Assembly: GCA_019752635.1 (NCBI GenBank)
Contig: JAIELX010000116.1
Coordinates: 1 to 64,000, forward strand
Origin: Candidatus Obscuribacterales bacterium
GTDB taxonomy: Bacteria > Cyanobacteriota > Vampirovibrionia > Obscuribacterales > Obscuribacteraceae
Direction of reading: 5' to 3'
Length of the DNA stretch: 64,000 bases
This document shows positions 1 to 9,205 of the stretch, one piece after another. Made by a program: the position numbers and the translations under genes. The notes beneath the pieces were generated by a model. The model ran no database searches, was not told the origin of the DNA, and saw only the letters and a program-made list of their open reading frames with translations. How positions within the stretch are numbered: the stretch's first letter is position 1; every line of letters starts with the position of its first letter.

Positions 1-277
1 AAATGGTAAGAACGCAGAAATTGAAGGACGTTGTATGCTCGCAGGGAAAAAGTCGAAAACGTTTTTACCTTGCTATATCCCGACGGCAGCTCATAGTCAA
101 AAAACACGCAGCAGCCACACTATACGTCGAACAGTGTAGGTGATAGCCCCCGCATGCCGAACAGAGGCCTTAGCACACCTCGCATTACGTAAACCGCACT
201 CAGTCGGCACGGACAGAGGTCCACGGTAGAGATGAATTCGTTTAACAGTGCAAGGAACGGGCCAGGGTCCACTACGA
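1..277. other. Intergenic/edge sequence, no gene seen
   Basis: Lies 3' of the kinase gene that ends at 278 on the minus strand. I see no convincing ORF, RNA gene or repeat in it. It may hold the terminator of that kinase gene, but no strong hairpin stood out. Confidence 0.5.
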
Positions 278-2755
278 TTAGGTAGAATCAGCTCCTTTGA
301 GTGATGCAGCTGTTGTGCGAAACCGTGCCTCTAATTCTTCCTTTTCGCTGCTCTCTAGCTGTTCAAAACATTTCGTCGCCTGCCCGTAATAGAGCGCGGC
401 TTTGGCAAGCTCTCTCGAGTCGAGCATGCTATCGGTTTTGTACAAGAAAGCGAGTGCTCGCCATTTTTCGGCCACCCTTGAATCAGCAATCGCCAGGTCA
501 AGGTGCTTCGTGGCACCGGGCACTCCGGCCATTATCCCCCAGCGTCCAATGTGCATCCGCGCACACGCCAGAGCGGAATGTTTAGACTCGGCAGGAAACT
601 CTGCAGCCTGTCGCTCCAGTTTTTCCAGAATTTTGGTAGCGGTTGCAAGTTGCCCCAGGGCGTGATACCCATTTGCAAGGCGATAAACACAAATCCACAC
701 CCGGGCTGTGGTTGCTGAATCCAAGCGGTCTACTAGTTGTCGGGTAAAGTCCAGCCAATAGAGTTTCTCTTCTTGCGACTTCAAATTTTCAGTCAACACA
801 CAAAGTCCATCAAGATTGGTGCGCAGGTCGGACGAGCGGCCCAGCTGCCTACCCACAATTTCGCAAATGTTTCGATGTCTTTGAGACCCTTGCAAACTTT
901 GCGCATATCTATCGACCGCTTTCCAGCCAAATGCTGCATTGTCCTGAAGGTGCCACGCCAGAAGGAGACAATCGGCCGCCTCCGAAAATTGCGACCTGGC
1001 ACACAGTGCATCGCCAAGCGCTAAGAGCAATTCAGCATTCTGCTTTTGTTGCGGGCTGCGCCGCAAGTAGCTCCGTATGAAAAGAATTGCCTCTGAGTAC
1101 ATATCTTCTTTCAGAAGCTCGTTGGCTACTGCTACTGCTTCGATTTCGCCACCGCCAAGGAGAACTGTCCTGGCTGATTCTTTCAGTATTTTCGCAGCTT
1201 GCGCTTTACGGTTATGGTCACACAGCCCGCGAGCATATTTAGTTTTTAGCAGAATCGAATTCGGCAGAGCCAGTAAAGCGCTCTTGCTATACATTTCCAT
1301 TCGACTAGACGAATTGTGCACACAAGGGAGATCCAGCAACATCTCAAACATCCGCTCTGCGTCGCTATAACTTAACTGCTTCGCCCATACGCGGGCAGCT
1401 CCGCTCAGAGTCAATTCAGCCGCAGCATGGTCAAAACTAGACTCTATCTCCGCTTTGTGAAATACGATCACCGCGAGCTGCGAATTCACAAGGTGCGGCC
1501 CGGAATTTTTTAAAATTTGATTGAAACGAGCAATGGCCGCTTGCCCCGCTCTCCTTCTTTCGGGACTTCCATTCGGGCAGTTCTTCCAAATCAAAAATAA
1601 TGCCGCTGTCGTTCCATCAGCGTCCTGTTTCCCAAATACTGCCAACCATTTCTCTAGCGCGTTTATTCGCTCTTTGCCCGGCGAGTATCGAGCCAACAGA
1701 TAGTCCTCATGTGGAAGATCGGGGTGCACTCCGATAGATTTTCTGATGCGACTTGCGGAATTGAGCGAAGTTGATCCAGGTGCAAAAGTGTTGGAGTTTC
1801 CTGGTTCGCTCTGGCGATGGCTCCAAGTTTTTGCCGACATTACCGAAATCAGGACAAAAATTCCAAATGAGGCCAGAGCCATTACTAGCACTTGTGTTTT
1901 CTTCACGCTCGCTGCTGACTCATCGTGGCTTCCTTTGCCAACGGCTAAAGAAAACTCGCGCGCAGACTGAAATCTATCTGTCGGCTGCTTAGCTAGCCCT
2001 TTAAGCACGGCGGCCTTCAAACTCGCTTCGCAATTACCGGTGAACTCCGGGACTTCTTCGTGCTTGTGCTTGTAGAGTATTCCAACGAATGTATCGGCCT
2101 GAAATGGCGGATTTCCGTTGATGCATTCATACAAGACGCAACACAAAGAGTAGATGTCGGACCGAGCGTCAGTCGGCTGACCGCACCCTTGCTCAGGTGA
2201 CATGTAGTTTGCTGTCCCCATCAACATGCCTGTAGACGTTAGTTTTTGCTCTTGCACATGATCCGGCGGATAATACAGAGCCAGACCAAAATCAATCAGC
2301 TTCAGGTCCCCCTGTTCGTTGAAGATTATGTTTTCCGGCTTAATGTCTCGATGAATTACTCCGCAACGGTGAGCTTCCTCCAGCGCAAGCGCGCATTGCT
2401 GTGCGATTCTGCGGACTTCGTCGATCTCCTGCACTCCTTGCTCTTGAAGCCTGAAGCGAAGCGTTGTACCTTGCACTAACTCAGTTACCATGTAGGGCAC
2501 TTTGTTCAGCCACAGCCCCATGGCATAAATCTTCAAGATGTTGGGATGATCGAGGGACGAAAGAGCCTTGCATTCTCGCAAAAAGCGCTTACGGCTCTCC
2601 TGATCTGCAGCCAACTCACTCCGAAGAAGCTTTATTGCGACAACACGTTGGCAATCAAGCTGTCTGGCAATGTAGACACGGCTGAATCCGCCTTCGCCGA
2701 GAGCGCTGAGGATCTCGTACTTCTCGTCGAGCAAGAGTCCGGGCTGCATATCCAT
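278..2755 (-). CDS. Membrane-anchored Ser/Thr protein kinase with helical-repeat C-terminus
   Basis: Hanks-type kinase predicted to phosphorylate Ser/Thr on unknown targets, with the kinase domain in the cytoplasm. Visible in the sequence: glycine loop GEGGFSRVY (about residues 20-28), VAIK lysine (about 42), catalytic HRDIKPEN (about 135-142), DFG (about 155) and SPEQ in place of APE. One transmembrane helix follows at about 287-308. About 500 residues of alpha-helical, TPR-like sequence come after it and would lie outside the membrane if the N-terminus is inside. The frame opens at a TTG at 2773. I prefer the ATG at 2755 (or 2749), since paralogues in this window also begin near MQP. It is divergent from the gene at 3049. 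About 825 aa. Confidence 0.9.
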   Translation of the reverse strand: MDMQPGLLLDEKYEILSALGEGGFSRVYIARQLDCQRVVAIKLLRSELAADQESRKRFLRECKALSSLDHPNILKIYAMGLWLNKVPYMVTELVQGTTLRFRLQEQGVQEIDEVRRIAQQCALALEEAHRCGVIHRDIKPENIIFNEQGDLKLIDFGLALYYPPDHVQEQKLTSTGMLMGTANYMSPEQGCGQPTDARSDIYSLCCVLYECINGNPPFQADTFVGILYKHKHEEVPEFTGNCEASLKAAVLKGLAKQPTDRFQSAREFSLAVGKGSHDESAASVKKTQVLVMALASFGIFVLISVMSAKTWSHRQSEPGNSNTFAPGSTSLNSASRIRKSIGVHPDLPHEDYLLARYSPGKERINALEKWLAVFGKQDADGTTAALFLIWKNCPNGSPERRRAGQAAIARFNQILKNSGPHLVNSQLAVIVFHKAEIESSFDHAAAELTLSGAARVWAKQLSYSDAERMFEMLLDLPCVHNSSSRMEMYSKSALLALPNSILLKTKYARGLCDHNRKAQAAKILKESARTVLLGGGEIEAVAVANELLKEDMYSEAILFIRSYLRRSPQQKQNAELLLALGDALCARSQFSEAADCLLLAWHLQDNAAFGWKAVDRYAQSLQGSQRHRNICEIVGRQLGRSSDLRTNLDGLCVLTENLKSQEEKLYWLDFTRQLVDRLDSATTARVWICVYRLANGYHALGQLATATKILEKLERQAAEFPAESKHSALACARMHIGRWGIMAGVPGATKHLDLAIADSRVAEKWRALAFLYKTDSMLDSRELAKAALYYGQATKCFEQLESSEKEELEARFRTTAASLKGADST

Positions 2756-2773
2756 CGAAGTGGCCTTGAACAA

Positions 2774-3048
2774 GGATATATCTTGAAAGATCCTACCCGT
2801 TAAGGTCGCAGAAGAAGCCTGCTCCTCCCCTGTTTGCCTGTTTCGGGTGGGGGCGGCCCGGGTATCGACTCAATAGAACAGCTTCGAAAAGCTGTTGTGG
2901 CGTTTGCCTAGACTAAGCGGTCTGATATAGCATAGCGCCGCAGGTGTTTAGAATCGCGTTCACATGGGGAGCTATTTTGCCGTTGGAGTTCGTTCTCGAT
3001 TGCTGAGGCACATTCGTTGAAGAGTAAAATGCAAGCAAGGAGAAATTC
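2774..3048. promoter_or_regulatory. Divergent intergenic promoter region
   Basis: About 280 bp between a minus-strand kinase and a plus-strand gene, so it must carry promoters for both. No recognisable operator was found. Confidence 0.4.
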
Positions 3049-4092
3049 ATGGTGACAAATTTCGACGACGAAAAATTGGCAAAATTGACATGCGCCAAGG
3101 GACAAGAGGTAACGGCCCTGGCAGATGAACAAGTGCCCGGACTCTTATTTTGTGTGAACGCAAACAACGACAGATACTTTACCTTAGCGTTGTTAGACTC
3201 CAATGTATTTATCCACCAGTTTATAGCTGAGTATCGAAACTGTTCGGTAGCAAGTGCCAGAGAGCGAAGCAAAAGGTACAAGCACAGATTTGACCAGCTC
3301 TATTCAATGGCGCTAGGGCCTCGTTATGAGCCAGGATCGACCATCTCCTTCGGACATAATAATTTCCCGATTCTCAGGAGTGCAAGCTCATCTCAATCAA
3401 CCCAACAAACTACCGATACTACGGAATTGCAAGCAGCGGTTTTTCGCCTGGCCCAATCGATAGAGGAAAAGGAGCAATACGAAGGCGGCAAGAGTGCTCC
3501 TTCTTTTGAACGGTGGCTCGCAGAACTCTTCTTTTGGAACGCTCTTCCTGATTCTGTAAAGCAGCAAACTCCGAAGGTCGATGCTCGATTTGAGTGCTCA
3601 GCCGATTCGGTGCGAGCATACACCTGCAAGGGCGTCAATCATCTTGAGGCGCTAATGCTGTCAGCCTCCATTTTAGCTGAGCAAAACAGATCGGCGCTGC
3701 CTGAATGGCTTTCCCTACAGCCCACAGATGATAATCTCCGAACCAGATTCGTCATTTCCGAGATAAACCTTTCCTACTCACACCTAAGCGACACTGACTT
3801 TGATAAGTTGCACCCGGTTATCCTTGCACTCCCCGACGCATTTACGCTTTCCGTAAAAGGAACGTTGATCACAAATAAATCCATGCACTTACTGGGACAG
3901 CTCGGTAAGGCATGCAGTCACACAATCAATATAAAGAGTCTTGATTTGTCAGAGACCAATGTAAATGATGATGGTTTGCTGGCTTTGAAGAATCTGGCGC
4001 TTGAAAGCCTCACCATCTGCAATACCACTATCAAACTAACGGATAACGAGATTATGAACCATTTCCCAACTTTAAAAGTGATAAATCGATAG
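3049..4092 (+). CDS. Hypothetical protein with C-terminal leucine-rich-repeat-like segment
   Basis: 347 aa, preceded by an AAGGAG-type ribosome-binding site a few bases before the ATG. No signal peptide or membrane segment. The N-terminal two thirds are not recognised. The last 100 residues show LRR-like phasing (SLDLSETNVNDDGLLALKNL and then LESLTI), suggesting a small repeat cap used for protein binding. The next gene starts 8 bp after its stop, so the two are probably cotranscribed. No function can be assigned. Confidence 0.75.
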   Translation: MVTNFDDEKLAKLTCAKGQEVTALADEQVPGLLFCVNANNDRYFTLALLDSNVFIHQFIAEYRNCSVASARERSKRYKHRFDQLYSMALGPRYEPGSTISFGHNNFPILRSASSSQSTQQTTDTTELQAAVFRLAQSIEEKEQYEGGKSAPSFERWLAELFFWNALPDSVKQQTPKVDARFECSADSVRAYTCKGVNHLEALMLSASILAEQNRSALPEWLSLQPTDDNLRTRFVISEINLSYSHLSDTDFDKLHPVILALPDAFTLSVKGTLITNKSMHLLGQLGKACSHTINIKSLDLSETNVNDDGLLALKNLALESLTICNTTIKLTDNEIMNHFPTLKVINR

Positions 4093-4099
4093 GCCCGTC

Positions 4100-4828
4100 A
4101 TGACGTATCAATATGTACTTCACTTAGCCTCTGAGAAGGCTTCCTATGCTCCAGAACCGGCTGCTTTCGCGGCTCTCTTGAGTTTTTTCGTCGAGCAGAA
4201 CTATTGCTCGAACAAATTCTCTTACAGAACACACAAAGAGAAACTTGAGAAGTGCGATGTGCTCAGCCTGAAGAAACTTACTTCGCTTCAGCACGATCTG
4301 GTGCTTACTGAATCGGATTTGGAAGATCTTCCGGCCACCAGCGACATAAAACCTCGAAACGCATTGGTGATAACCGATAAGTTCGGAGCCGTTCTGAACG
4401 AACCTCTTGCCGGTCTACGAATAATCTTGACGAGAGATTACGCTCCCAGAGGTCAATTTGTCAATTTGAAGTATGCCTCCGAAATTGCGGACGCCTTTGA
4501 GCGTGGTTTCAATTGCGCTTGCGGCGCTGAGTTGTGTTATCGGATCGGGCCCTCTTTCGAATCTCCAGTGCGGGTAGCAATGGACTGCCCGCTATGCGGG
4601 AAACCAACCAACATGCAGTCTGTTTCAGGTTTTGAATGCGAGCCGGCTTTTGGCTCTGGTCCGCCGCAGACTCTGGACTTGGCTCCGTATGCTCGGTTTC
4701 GCATTGAGATGGAAGTGACGCGCTATGCTCTAGAAGCTGTACGAGCAATCTCGCTTAGTGAGTCGCTAGTGAAAAAGGCTGGCGAATTGCTTGGCACTAA
4801 TCTTTGCCAATTTGTGACTGCGTTCTAA
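4100..4828 (+). CDS. Hypothetical protein with C-terminal cysteine cluster
   Basis: 242 aa, 8 bp downstream of the LRR-like gene, so very likely the same transcript. The central part contains CACGAELC followed about 30 residues later by CPLCGK, which looks like a zinc ribbon. The N-terminal half is helical and not recognised. No membrane segment or signal peptide. Function unknown. Pairing with the LRR-like protein suggests partners, but that is inference. Confidence 0.7.
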   Translation: MTYQYVLHLASEKASYAPEPAAFAALLSFFVEQNYCSNKFSYRTHKEKLEKCDVLSLKKLTSLQHDLVLTESDLEDLPATSDIKPRNALVITDKFGAVLNEPLAGLRIILTRDYAPRGQFVNLKYASEIADAFERGFNCACGAELCYRIGPSFESPVRVAMDCPLCGKPTNMQSVSGFECEPAFGSGPPQTLDLAPYARFRIEMEVTRYALEAVRAISLSESLVKKAGELLGTNLCQFVTAF

Positions 4829-5515
4829 ATTGTGAATTAGCACTTTCAAGGTCTCCATGAGGGCGCAGATCCTGTCAAGCCCCATCTTTTCGGTCGCTTT
4901 TGTATTTTGAAGCAACAGAATGAGGGAAGAGACCCCCCTTTCCTAGCGCTTTTTGCGATCTTGAGAGCTTCCTGCATTTGAAGCAATCCCTGCGAAAGGC
5001 AACTGGTAGCCTCTTCCAAAGAACTATTCATCTCAACTATCTCCCTGCGCCCTCTAAGAAGACAGTCCATAAAAGCTACAAAGCCAGTAATGGACGCCTT
5101 CTAAAACGCCCCTCCCAACAAGCATCATCTGCTAGTCTTAGCTCGTCCCTTTTGAGGCCCGGTGTTGTTCCCTTCACACAGCCTTGAACACTGGGCACGG
5201 CAGCGATCCTGACGCATGGCAGCAAAAGATGATATTTGATTCGCAAGTGAAAGCTTATGAAAAATCCTAATGTAGATTCACGAGTCTCAGGAGCAACAAG
5301 CTTGCTCTAAAACCTCGTGAAGTGAAATAGTGTTTTATATTGCAGCTCCCTTTCACCGTCAATGAAAATTAGTCACAGCAGTCGAACAGGCCCCCTGATT
5401 ACAGAAGCAGAACCTCACCTTCAATGGTGTGGTTGATTGATCTGTAACGGTCAAGAAGAAGAAGGTCCCGTGAGAGCTTCTCTCTCCGAGGGTCGGCTGT
5501 TCCAGGTGTTTGACC
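4829..5515. other. Non-coding stretch, possible decayed ORF
   Basis: About 690 bp without a convincing gene. A minus-strand ORF at 4846-5070 gives a short helical peptide without a good ribosome-binding site and may be a remnant. Confidence 0.4.
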
Positions 5516-5542
5516 TGCGAGTCTTGGCGCGGGCGCCGCCCG
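5514..5542 (+). promoter_or_regulatory. Conserved 5' leader hairpin of small membrane protein (copy 1)
   Basis: The segment TGCGAGTCTTGG followed by GCGGGCG/CGCCCGC arms lies about 55 bp before the ATG at 5598. The same segment precedes the paralogous gene that starts at 13729. The two genes are on opposite strands 8 kb apart, so shared leader sequence implies common ancestry or shared regulation. Confidence 0.55.
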
Positions 5543-5597
5543 CTGACTTGCGTTTCAAAGGATGCTTGATTGGGGGCACTTCACAACGGAGTAAATC

Positions 5598-5939
5598 ATG
5601 TTCAAGACAGAAGACAACCGCGCCGTATTGGCCTACGCTTCTTCGATTCTATGCTGGTTGCTCGCGGTTCTGGGTACTTTCGCTACAACCGACGGCGTTT
5701 TGCAAGTCTACATCTGCGCTATCGGGTTCATTTTGACAATCGCCACGGTGTGCTCGATTCCCTTTGTCCCTGACAAGGCAAACCTTCATACACTAACGTG
5801 GGGCCTCTTCGCCCACTCGGTACTGGCCCTCGGGTACGGTTGCGTAGTGTTCAAGTGGTGGGGCATCGCCTACTTCGCCGGCGCCCATGCAGCGTTCCTG
5901 GTCAGCTGGACCGTGCGAACCGCCCAAACAACTAAGTAA
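5598..5939 (+). CDS. Small four-helix membrane protein, paralogue of the 13.4 kb gene
   Basis: 113 aa with about four hydrophobic helices (roughly residues 9-29, 33-55, 65-84, 86-107). The ATG follows an ACGGAG ribosome-binding site. The start FKTEDNR, the central PFVPD/E and the WWGIA motif near residue 90 are shared with the minus-strand gene at 13394-13729, so this is a true gene family. Function unknown; integral inner-membrane location inferred from hydropathy. Confidence 0.8.
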   Translation: MFKTEDNRAVLAYASSILCWLLAVLGTFATTDGVLQVYICAIGFILTIATVCSIPFVPDKANLHTLTWGLFAHSVLALGYGCVVFKWWGIAYFAGAHAAFLVSWTVRTAQTTK

Positions 5940-6135
5940 GCCTGTAGTGGTCGCGCCGGAACCGCGCCAACATTGTTTGTGAGAGCCATGACTTTCCAAT
6001 CTGCGCTTAGTGTGGAGATTCCGAATGGGTTTGGTTGCTTGCCCTGGTGGTTGTCTGCGGCAGCGCTGCTCGTCTAAGTTGCATCCACTTCGTTTTTCTG
6101 AAACAAAAGGAAATCCACTAAAACAGGGAAAACAA

Positions 6136-7008
6136 ATGCCTAATCCCAAGATTCAGGAGCTGGAGCTTCGCTTCGGCGTCAAGATTGGCACGAGGGGCGA
6201 TAAGGTTCGCAATCCATTCGCAACGGAATCCGTTGTCCCTCTTATGGCTACTCGCGATCCGACCGATCGTGAGCTCATCAACTTGGAAGGTGCGCTCGAG
6301 CGCTCCGCTCCGAGCGCGGAGGGCAACCTGCGGATCTACTTCCTCGGCTGGATGCCCGGAACGCACTTGCGCAATCGTCGCTGGCAGGCTGCGGGCGTTC
6401 ATTGGCGCGGGACTGTTTACATCGGGCCCGATTGTCCTGGCTATACGGACTTAGTCCAGCGCCAATTGTTCATTCACGAGATTGCACACCACGGGCAGTA
6501 TCATCATCGACTCTTCGATAGCAACTTTGCCAACATCGTCGCGCCGCTGGGCTGGAAGCAAGTTCAGCTAGGCAAGGGGCTCGTGGTCTGGACAATCGAG
6601 GCGTGCTGCGGTCACCGCTACTGGTTCGACAAGCCCGCCGATCTTTGGCACCGCCTCAAAGTTTCTGAGGGCGGGCTTCAGGCTCGCAGTCAGGACAATC
6701 CGCACATTACCTCCTGCGACATGCGCAAGCGCGCTCTGGTGCGTCCGATCAGTGACTATCTCGACAATCCTGTTGAAATGATTACCGAGGGTACCACTGC
6801 GTTCCGCACGGGTGCTGATGAACGCGAGAAGCTTCTGCGAAAGAGTCCGGTGCTTTATCACGTGGTCAAGGATCTCGATCAACGCGAGATTCGTTGCTCC
6901 CACCGGAAGCAGAACCGCATCGGCATTCGCAACATCGACGGCTTCCTTGTTCAACCCGATGAAAATGTTGTTGCTTGGATCGATGCACTTGAGATGGGCA
7001 AGGCCTAA
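6136..7008 (+). CDS. Putative zinc metalloprotein (HExxH) of unknown family
   Basis: About 290 aa from the ATG at 6136, which follows a CAGGGA ribosome-binding site. The frame is open back to 6010 but that part looks non-coding. HEIAHH, near residue 115, matches the HExxH zinc-binding helix of metallopeptidases. An EMITEG segment in the C-terminal half could supply a third ligand. No signal peptide, so probably cytoplasmic. It resembles no peptidase family I can name, and it could be a non-catalytic zincin fold. A strong hairpin follows at 7124-7163. Confidence 0.7.
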   Translation: MPNPKIQELELRFGVKIGTRGDKVRNPFATESVVPLMATRDPTDRELINLEGALERSAPSAEGNLRIYFLGWMPGTHLRNRRWQAAGVHWRGTVYIGPDCPGYTDLVQRQLFIHEIAHHGQYHHRLFDSNFANIVAPLGWKQVQLGKGLVVWTIEACCGHRYWFDKPADLWHRLKVSEGGLQARSQDNPHITSCDMRKRALVRPISDYLDNPVEMITEGTTAFRTGADEREKLLRKSPVLYHVVKDLDQREIRCSHRKQNRIGIRNIDGFLVQPDENVVAWIDALEMGKA

Positions 7009-7123
7009 CGGCATAAACGCACGCGCAGATAACAAGAGAGCCCGACTCCTAGTCCCTTTCGTCATTTTGCAGAACAGGTTCACCACTGGTCCTGAGCATA
7101 GCTACCTCATCTCCAAACCTCCG

Positions 7124-7163
7124 ACAGGGCGCCCGCTGCATCGTAAGGCAGAGGGCGCCCTGT
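7124..7163 (+). terminator. Hairpin after the zincin-like gene
   Basis: Perfect 11-bp arms (ACAGGGCGCCC and its complement) about 115 bp after the stop at 7008. Confidence 0.6.
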
Positions 7164-7341
7164 TCTATGAAGATGGAGTACCACGCTGATTGAGCTGATT
7201 TTGGCCCTGCTGTTGGGCATTGTGCTTCCGCGGTTCTCATCCCCGCACACTTTATGCACGTCAGGTTCGGGGATATCAGGCCATCGCCGAGCGATTGCGC
7301 CTTTGCCAACAACTGCAACAATCAACTTCTTGGAGCGCATC

Positions 7342-7527
7342 ATGCACAAAGAGAACGACCTTGAGGATGGCGGGGCTTTACAGGATTCGTCGCCCGAACG
7401 AGTGTCCGAACCCGTTGTGGCTGCGGAGGCGACCGGTGAACCGACGTGCGAATTCGTCTGGAGTGAGGACATTTACGCTGCGCGCTTGGCCGCGCGCCAG
7501 TTCAATGCCTCGATGGAAGATAACTAG
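7342..7527 (+). CDS. Small acidic hypothetical protein
   Basis: 61 aa from the ATG at 7342, preceded by TTGGAG at normal spacing. The frame is open upstream to 7201 but that part is less protein-like. Acidic, no membrane segment or known motif. Between the zincin-like gene and a terminator at 7817. Real but uncharacterised, or spurious. Confidence 0.45.
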   Translation: MHKENDLEDGGALQDSSPERVSEPVVAAEATGEPTCEFVWSEDIYAARLAARQFNASMEDN

Positions 7528-7630
7528 AACGTCCGCGTCGAGAACCGGAATCTAACAAGAGAACAACTCAGGTGCCGATGACCTAATTCGCGCAAAGGAG
7601 CCGCACGGTCCCTTTGACGTGCTCGGTCGA

Positions 7631-7720
7631 ATGCTTTGCCAATCATTGCTTTTCGGCATGATATTGCTTCTGGCGCTCATGTTTGGGGGCTGCAGCGAGA
7701 AGATCCTGGTTCCATATTAA
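7631..7720 (+). CDS. Possible micro-lipoprotein (29 aa)
   Basis: A very short ORF encodes a hydrophobic stretch ending in FGGC followed by eight residues, which resembles a lipoprotein signal peptide with a tiny mature part (entericidin-like). A GGAG lies upstream but farther away than usual. The plus-strand terminator at 7817-7860 supports a transcript through this point. Tentative. Confidence 0.3.
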   Translation: MLCQSLLFGMILLLALMFGGCSEKILVPY

Positions 7721-8011
7721 CGTCCTGTCGAACCAGACCGAAGCATCCACAGCCTGAAACTGCGTCACGACGCCAATCGTGACGCGCGCCTTCCAGGTTT
7801 GATCGGACAGGTCAGCCTAACACTCCGCTCCCAAGGGTGTTAGGCCGATTTTCTTCTTCTTTTGGTCGCATTGCTATTTACTATAGTATCTTAAGGTATA
7901 GTAGCAACGAATGAAAACAAAGCACATCAGGACGTCACATCAACATGATGGCGGGCGCTTCCACACGAGCCAGAACGACAGTCGCAGTTTTAGTAATCTA
8001 ACCGGCCCGTT
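7721..8011. other. Non-coding stretch before S1-domain gene
   Basis: Holds the terminator at 7817-7860 and an AT-rich segment near 7880-7905 with TATAGTA repeated directly 8 bp apart, a possible regulator site. A 53-codon frame from 7911 lacks a ribosome-binding site. Confidence 0.4.
7817..7860 (+). terminator. Rho-independent terminator
   Basis: CCTAACAC...GTGTTAGG stem followed by a T-rich run on the plus strand. It would end the transcript from the small ORFs upstream. Confidence 0.7.
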
Positions 8012-8034
8012 CCGCAGGGACAAAGTCCCTACGG
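8012..8034 (-). terminator. Hairpin after S1-domain gene
   Basis: AGGGAC-AAA-GTCCCT stem with CCG/CGG flanks about 50 bp past the stop of the minus-strand gene at 8078. Confidence 0.5.
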
Positions 8035-8077
8035 TCTTTCCTGTAGCCTGGCTTGCGCTGCTAGTCAATTGAGTTCT

Positions 8078-8653
8078 TTATTTGCGATAATGTCGAACTG
8101 CAGTCTCCGACAGGGCACAGCGTAGCTTCCCGTTGGCTTCCTCAGTCATTTCCATGACTAAGACTTCCATCGTCTCACCGATTTCAGGCGGAGCAGGTCG
8201 TCGTTCCACCTGCGAAATGTGCACCAACCCGTCTTCGTAATCACTGATGGCGCAAAAGACGCCGAACTTTGCAACGTTTTTTACTGTAACGGAAATGATG
8301 TCACCTACCTGCGGTCGCCAGGCTCGACGCTCGTACTCAGCTTCGCTAAGCTCGATTCTTTCGGACTCCACCTGCTGCACAACTAGCAGCACTGGTTCCG
8401 CATCTGCCAGATTGGTTCCCGGTTCGTGGATTGCATCCAGCAGGGCATCGCGAAGCTCACGGTTGCCTGGAAATTGACGCACAGACTCTTTTCCGATTAC
8501 TCGTCCTTCGACATTAATCGGCTCGTCCAAGAAACTCAATGTGCCATCTGTGGCAACGTTGCCTACCACCTCCTGTATCCGGACAAGTACGCCGGCTGGC
8601 AATGGTTTGAAATAAATGCCTCGCACAACCATTCCTGATTTAACTATCCCCAT
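8078..8653 (-). CDS. S1 RNA-binding-domain protein
   Basis: 191 aa. The C-terminal half is an S1 (OB-fold) domain: GDIISVTVKNVAKFGVFCAI, then EDGLVHISQV, then the hydrophobic VLVMEM strand. The N-terminal half (about 90 residues) is not recognised. S1 domains bind single-stranded RNA and occur in ribosome-associated and RNA-decay factors. The start at 8653 is chosen because GGAGAG precedes it; the longer frame to 8716 has a hydrophobic leader that looks non-coding. Monocistronic. Confidence 0.8.
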   Translation of the reverse strand: MGIVKSGMVVRGIYFKPLPAGVLVRIQEVVGNVATDGTLSFLDEPINVEGRVIGKESVRQFPGNRELRDALLDAIHEPGTNLADAEPVLLVVQQVESERIELSEAEYERRAWRPQVGDIISVTVKNVAKFGVFCAISDYEDGLVHISQVERRPAPPEIGETMEVLVMEMTEEANGKLRCALSETAVRHYRK

Positions 8654-8803
8654 AGTTTCTCTCCGAAAAATAATGACAAAAAGAAAGCACGTCGAAACAT
8701 TCGCAACGTGCAACAAAAACTAGCCCGGCGCAAAGCGCTAATGCTGTGTTCGCCCAGGCATGATTTCGGACACAGCGAAGCCAAAAATCGCTAAACGATA
8801 GCG

Positions 8804-9205
8804 CTACGAGCGGCTCAGTTTACGCACTCCGGGTAGAGCGCTCGTAGGTTGAAAAGGAAAGACTTTGCGCGTTCTAAGCCAGTCCTCAATCGCGGACAAT
8901 GACAGAGCAGGAAAAGGCTCGTGTGACTGGTCCAGGGTTCTGAGACCGTACTCTACCAGTCGCCCGCGCTTTCGCAGTCGCGCCAAGCGCCTACGAGCCA
9001 CTGAGCGAGCCTTCCTGGAGTCTCCAACGACAAGTGCCGATTTGAACCAGGTCAGAACAAACCACCAGCGAGCCATGCGTTGCTCCAGAGATTCACCTTC
9101 AAACGGGAGCAGATTTTCCACCCCCTTCACCAAGGCGACACGAAACTCAAGCTGACCGCCTGCGTTTCGGTTTTTCAAAATGATCATTGTGTTGTCAGCA
9201 CCCAT
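8804..9205 (-). CDS. Hypothetical basic protein
   Basis: 133 aa starting at an ATG with an AGGAG site 6 bp upstream. Contains a strongly basic helix (about residues 65-82, Arg/Lys rich) between two more neutral parts. No membrane segment or known domain. Same orientation as the S1-domain gene, about 150 bp upstream of it. The basic helix could contact nucleic acid, but that is a guess. Confidence 0.6.
   Translation of the reverse strand: MGADNTMIILKNRNAGGQLEFRVALVKGVENLLPFEGESLEQRMARWWFVLTWFKSALVVGDSRKARSVARRRLARLRKRGRLVEYGLRTLDQSHEPFPALSLSAIEDWLRTRKVFPFQPTSALPGVRKLSRS

Noticed and set aside
4846-5070. Small minus-strand ORF with helical peptide
   Set aside because: Weak start context and no recognisable domain. 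Could be a gene remnant but cannot be supported.
7911-8072. 53-codon plus-strand ORF
   Set aside because: No ribosome-binding site, and the hairpin that would end the opposite S1-domain gene lies inside it.
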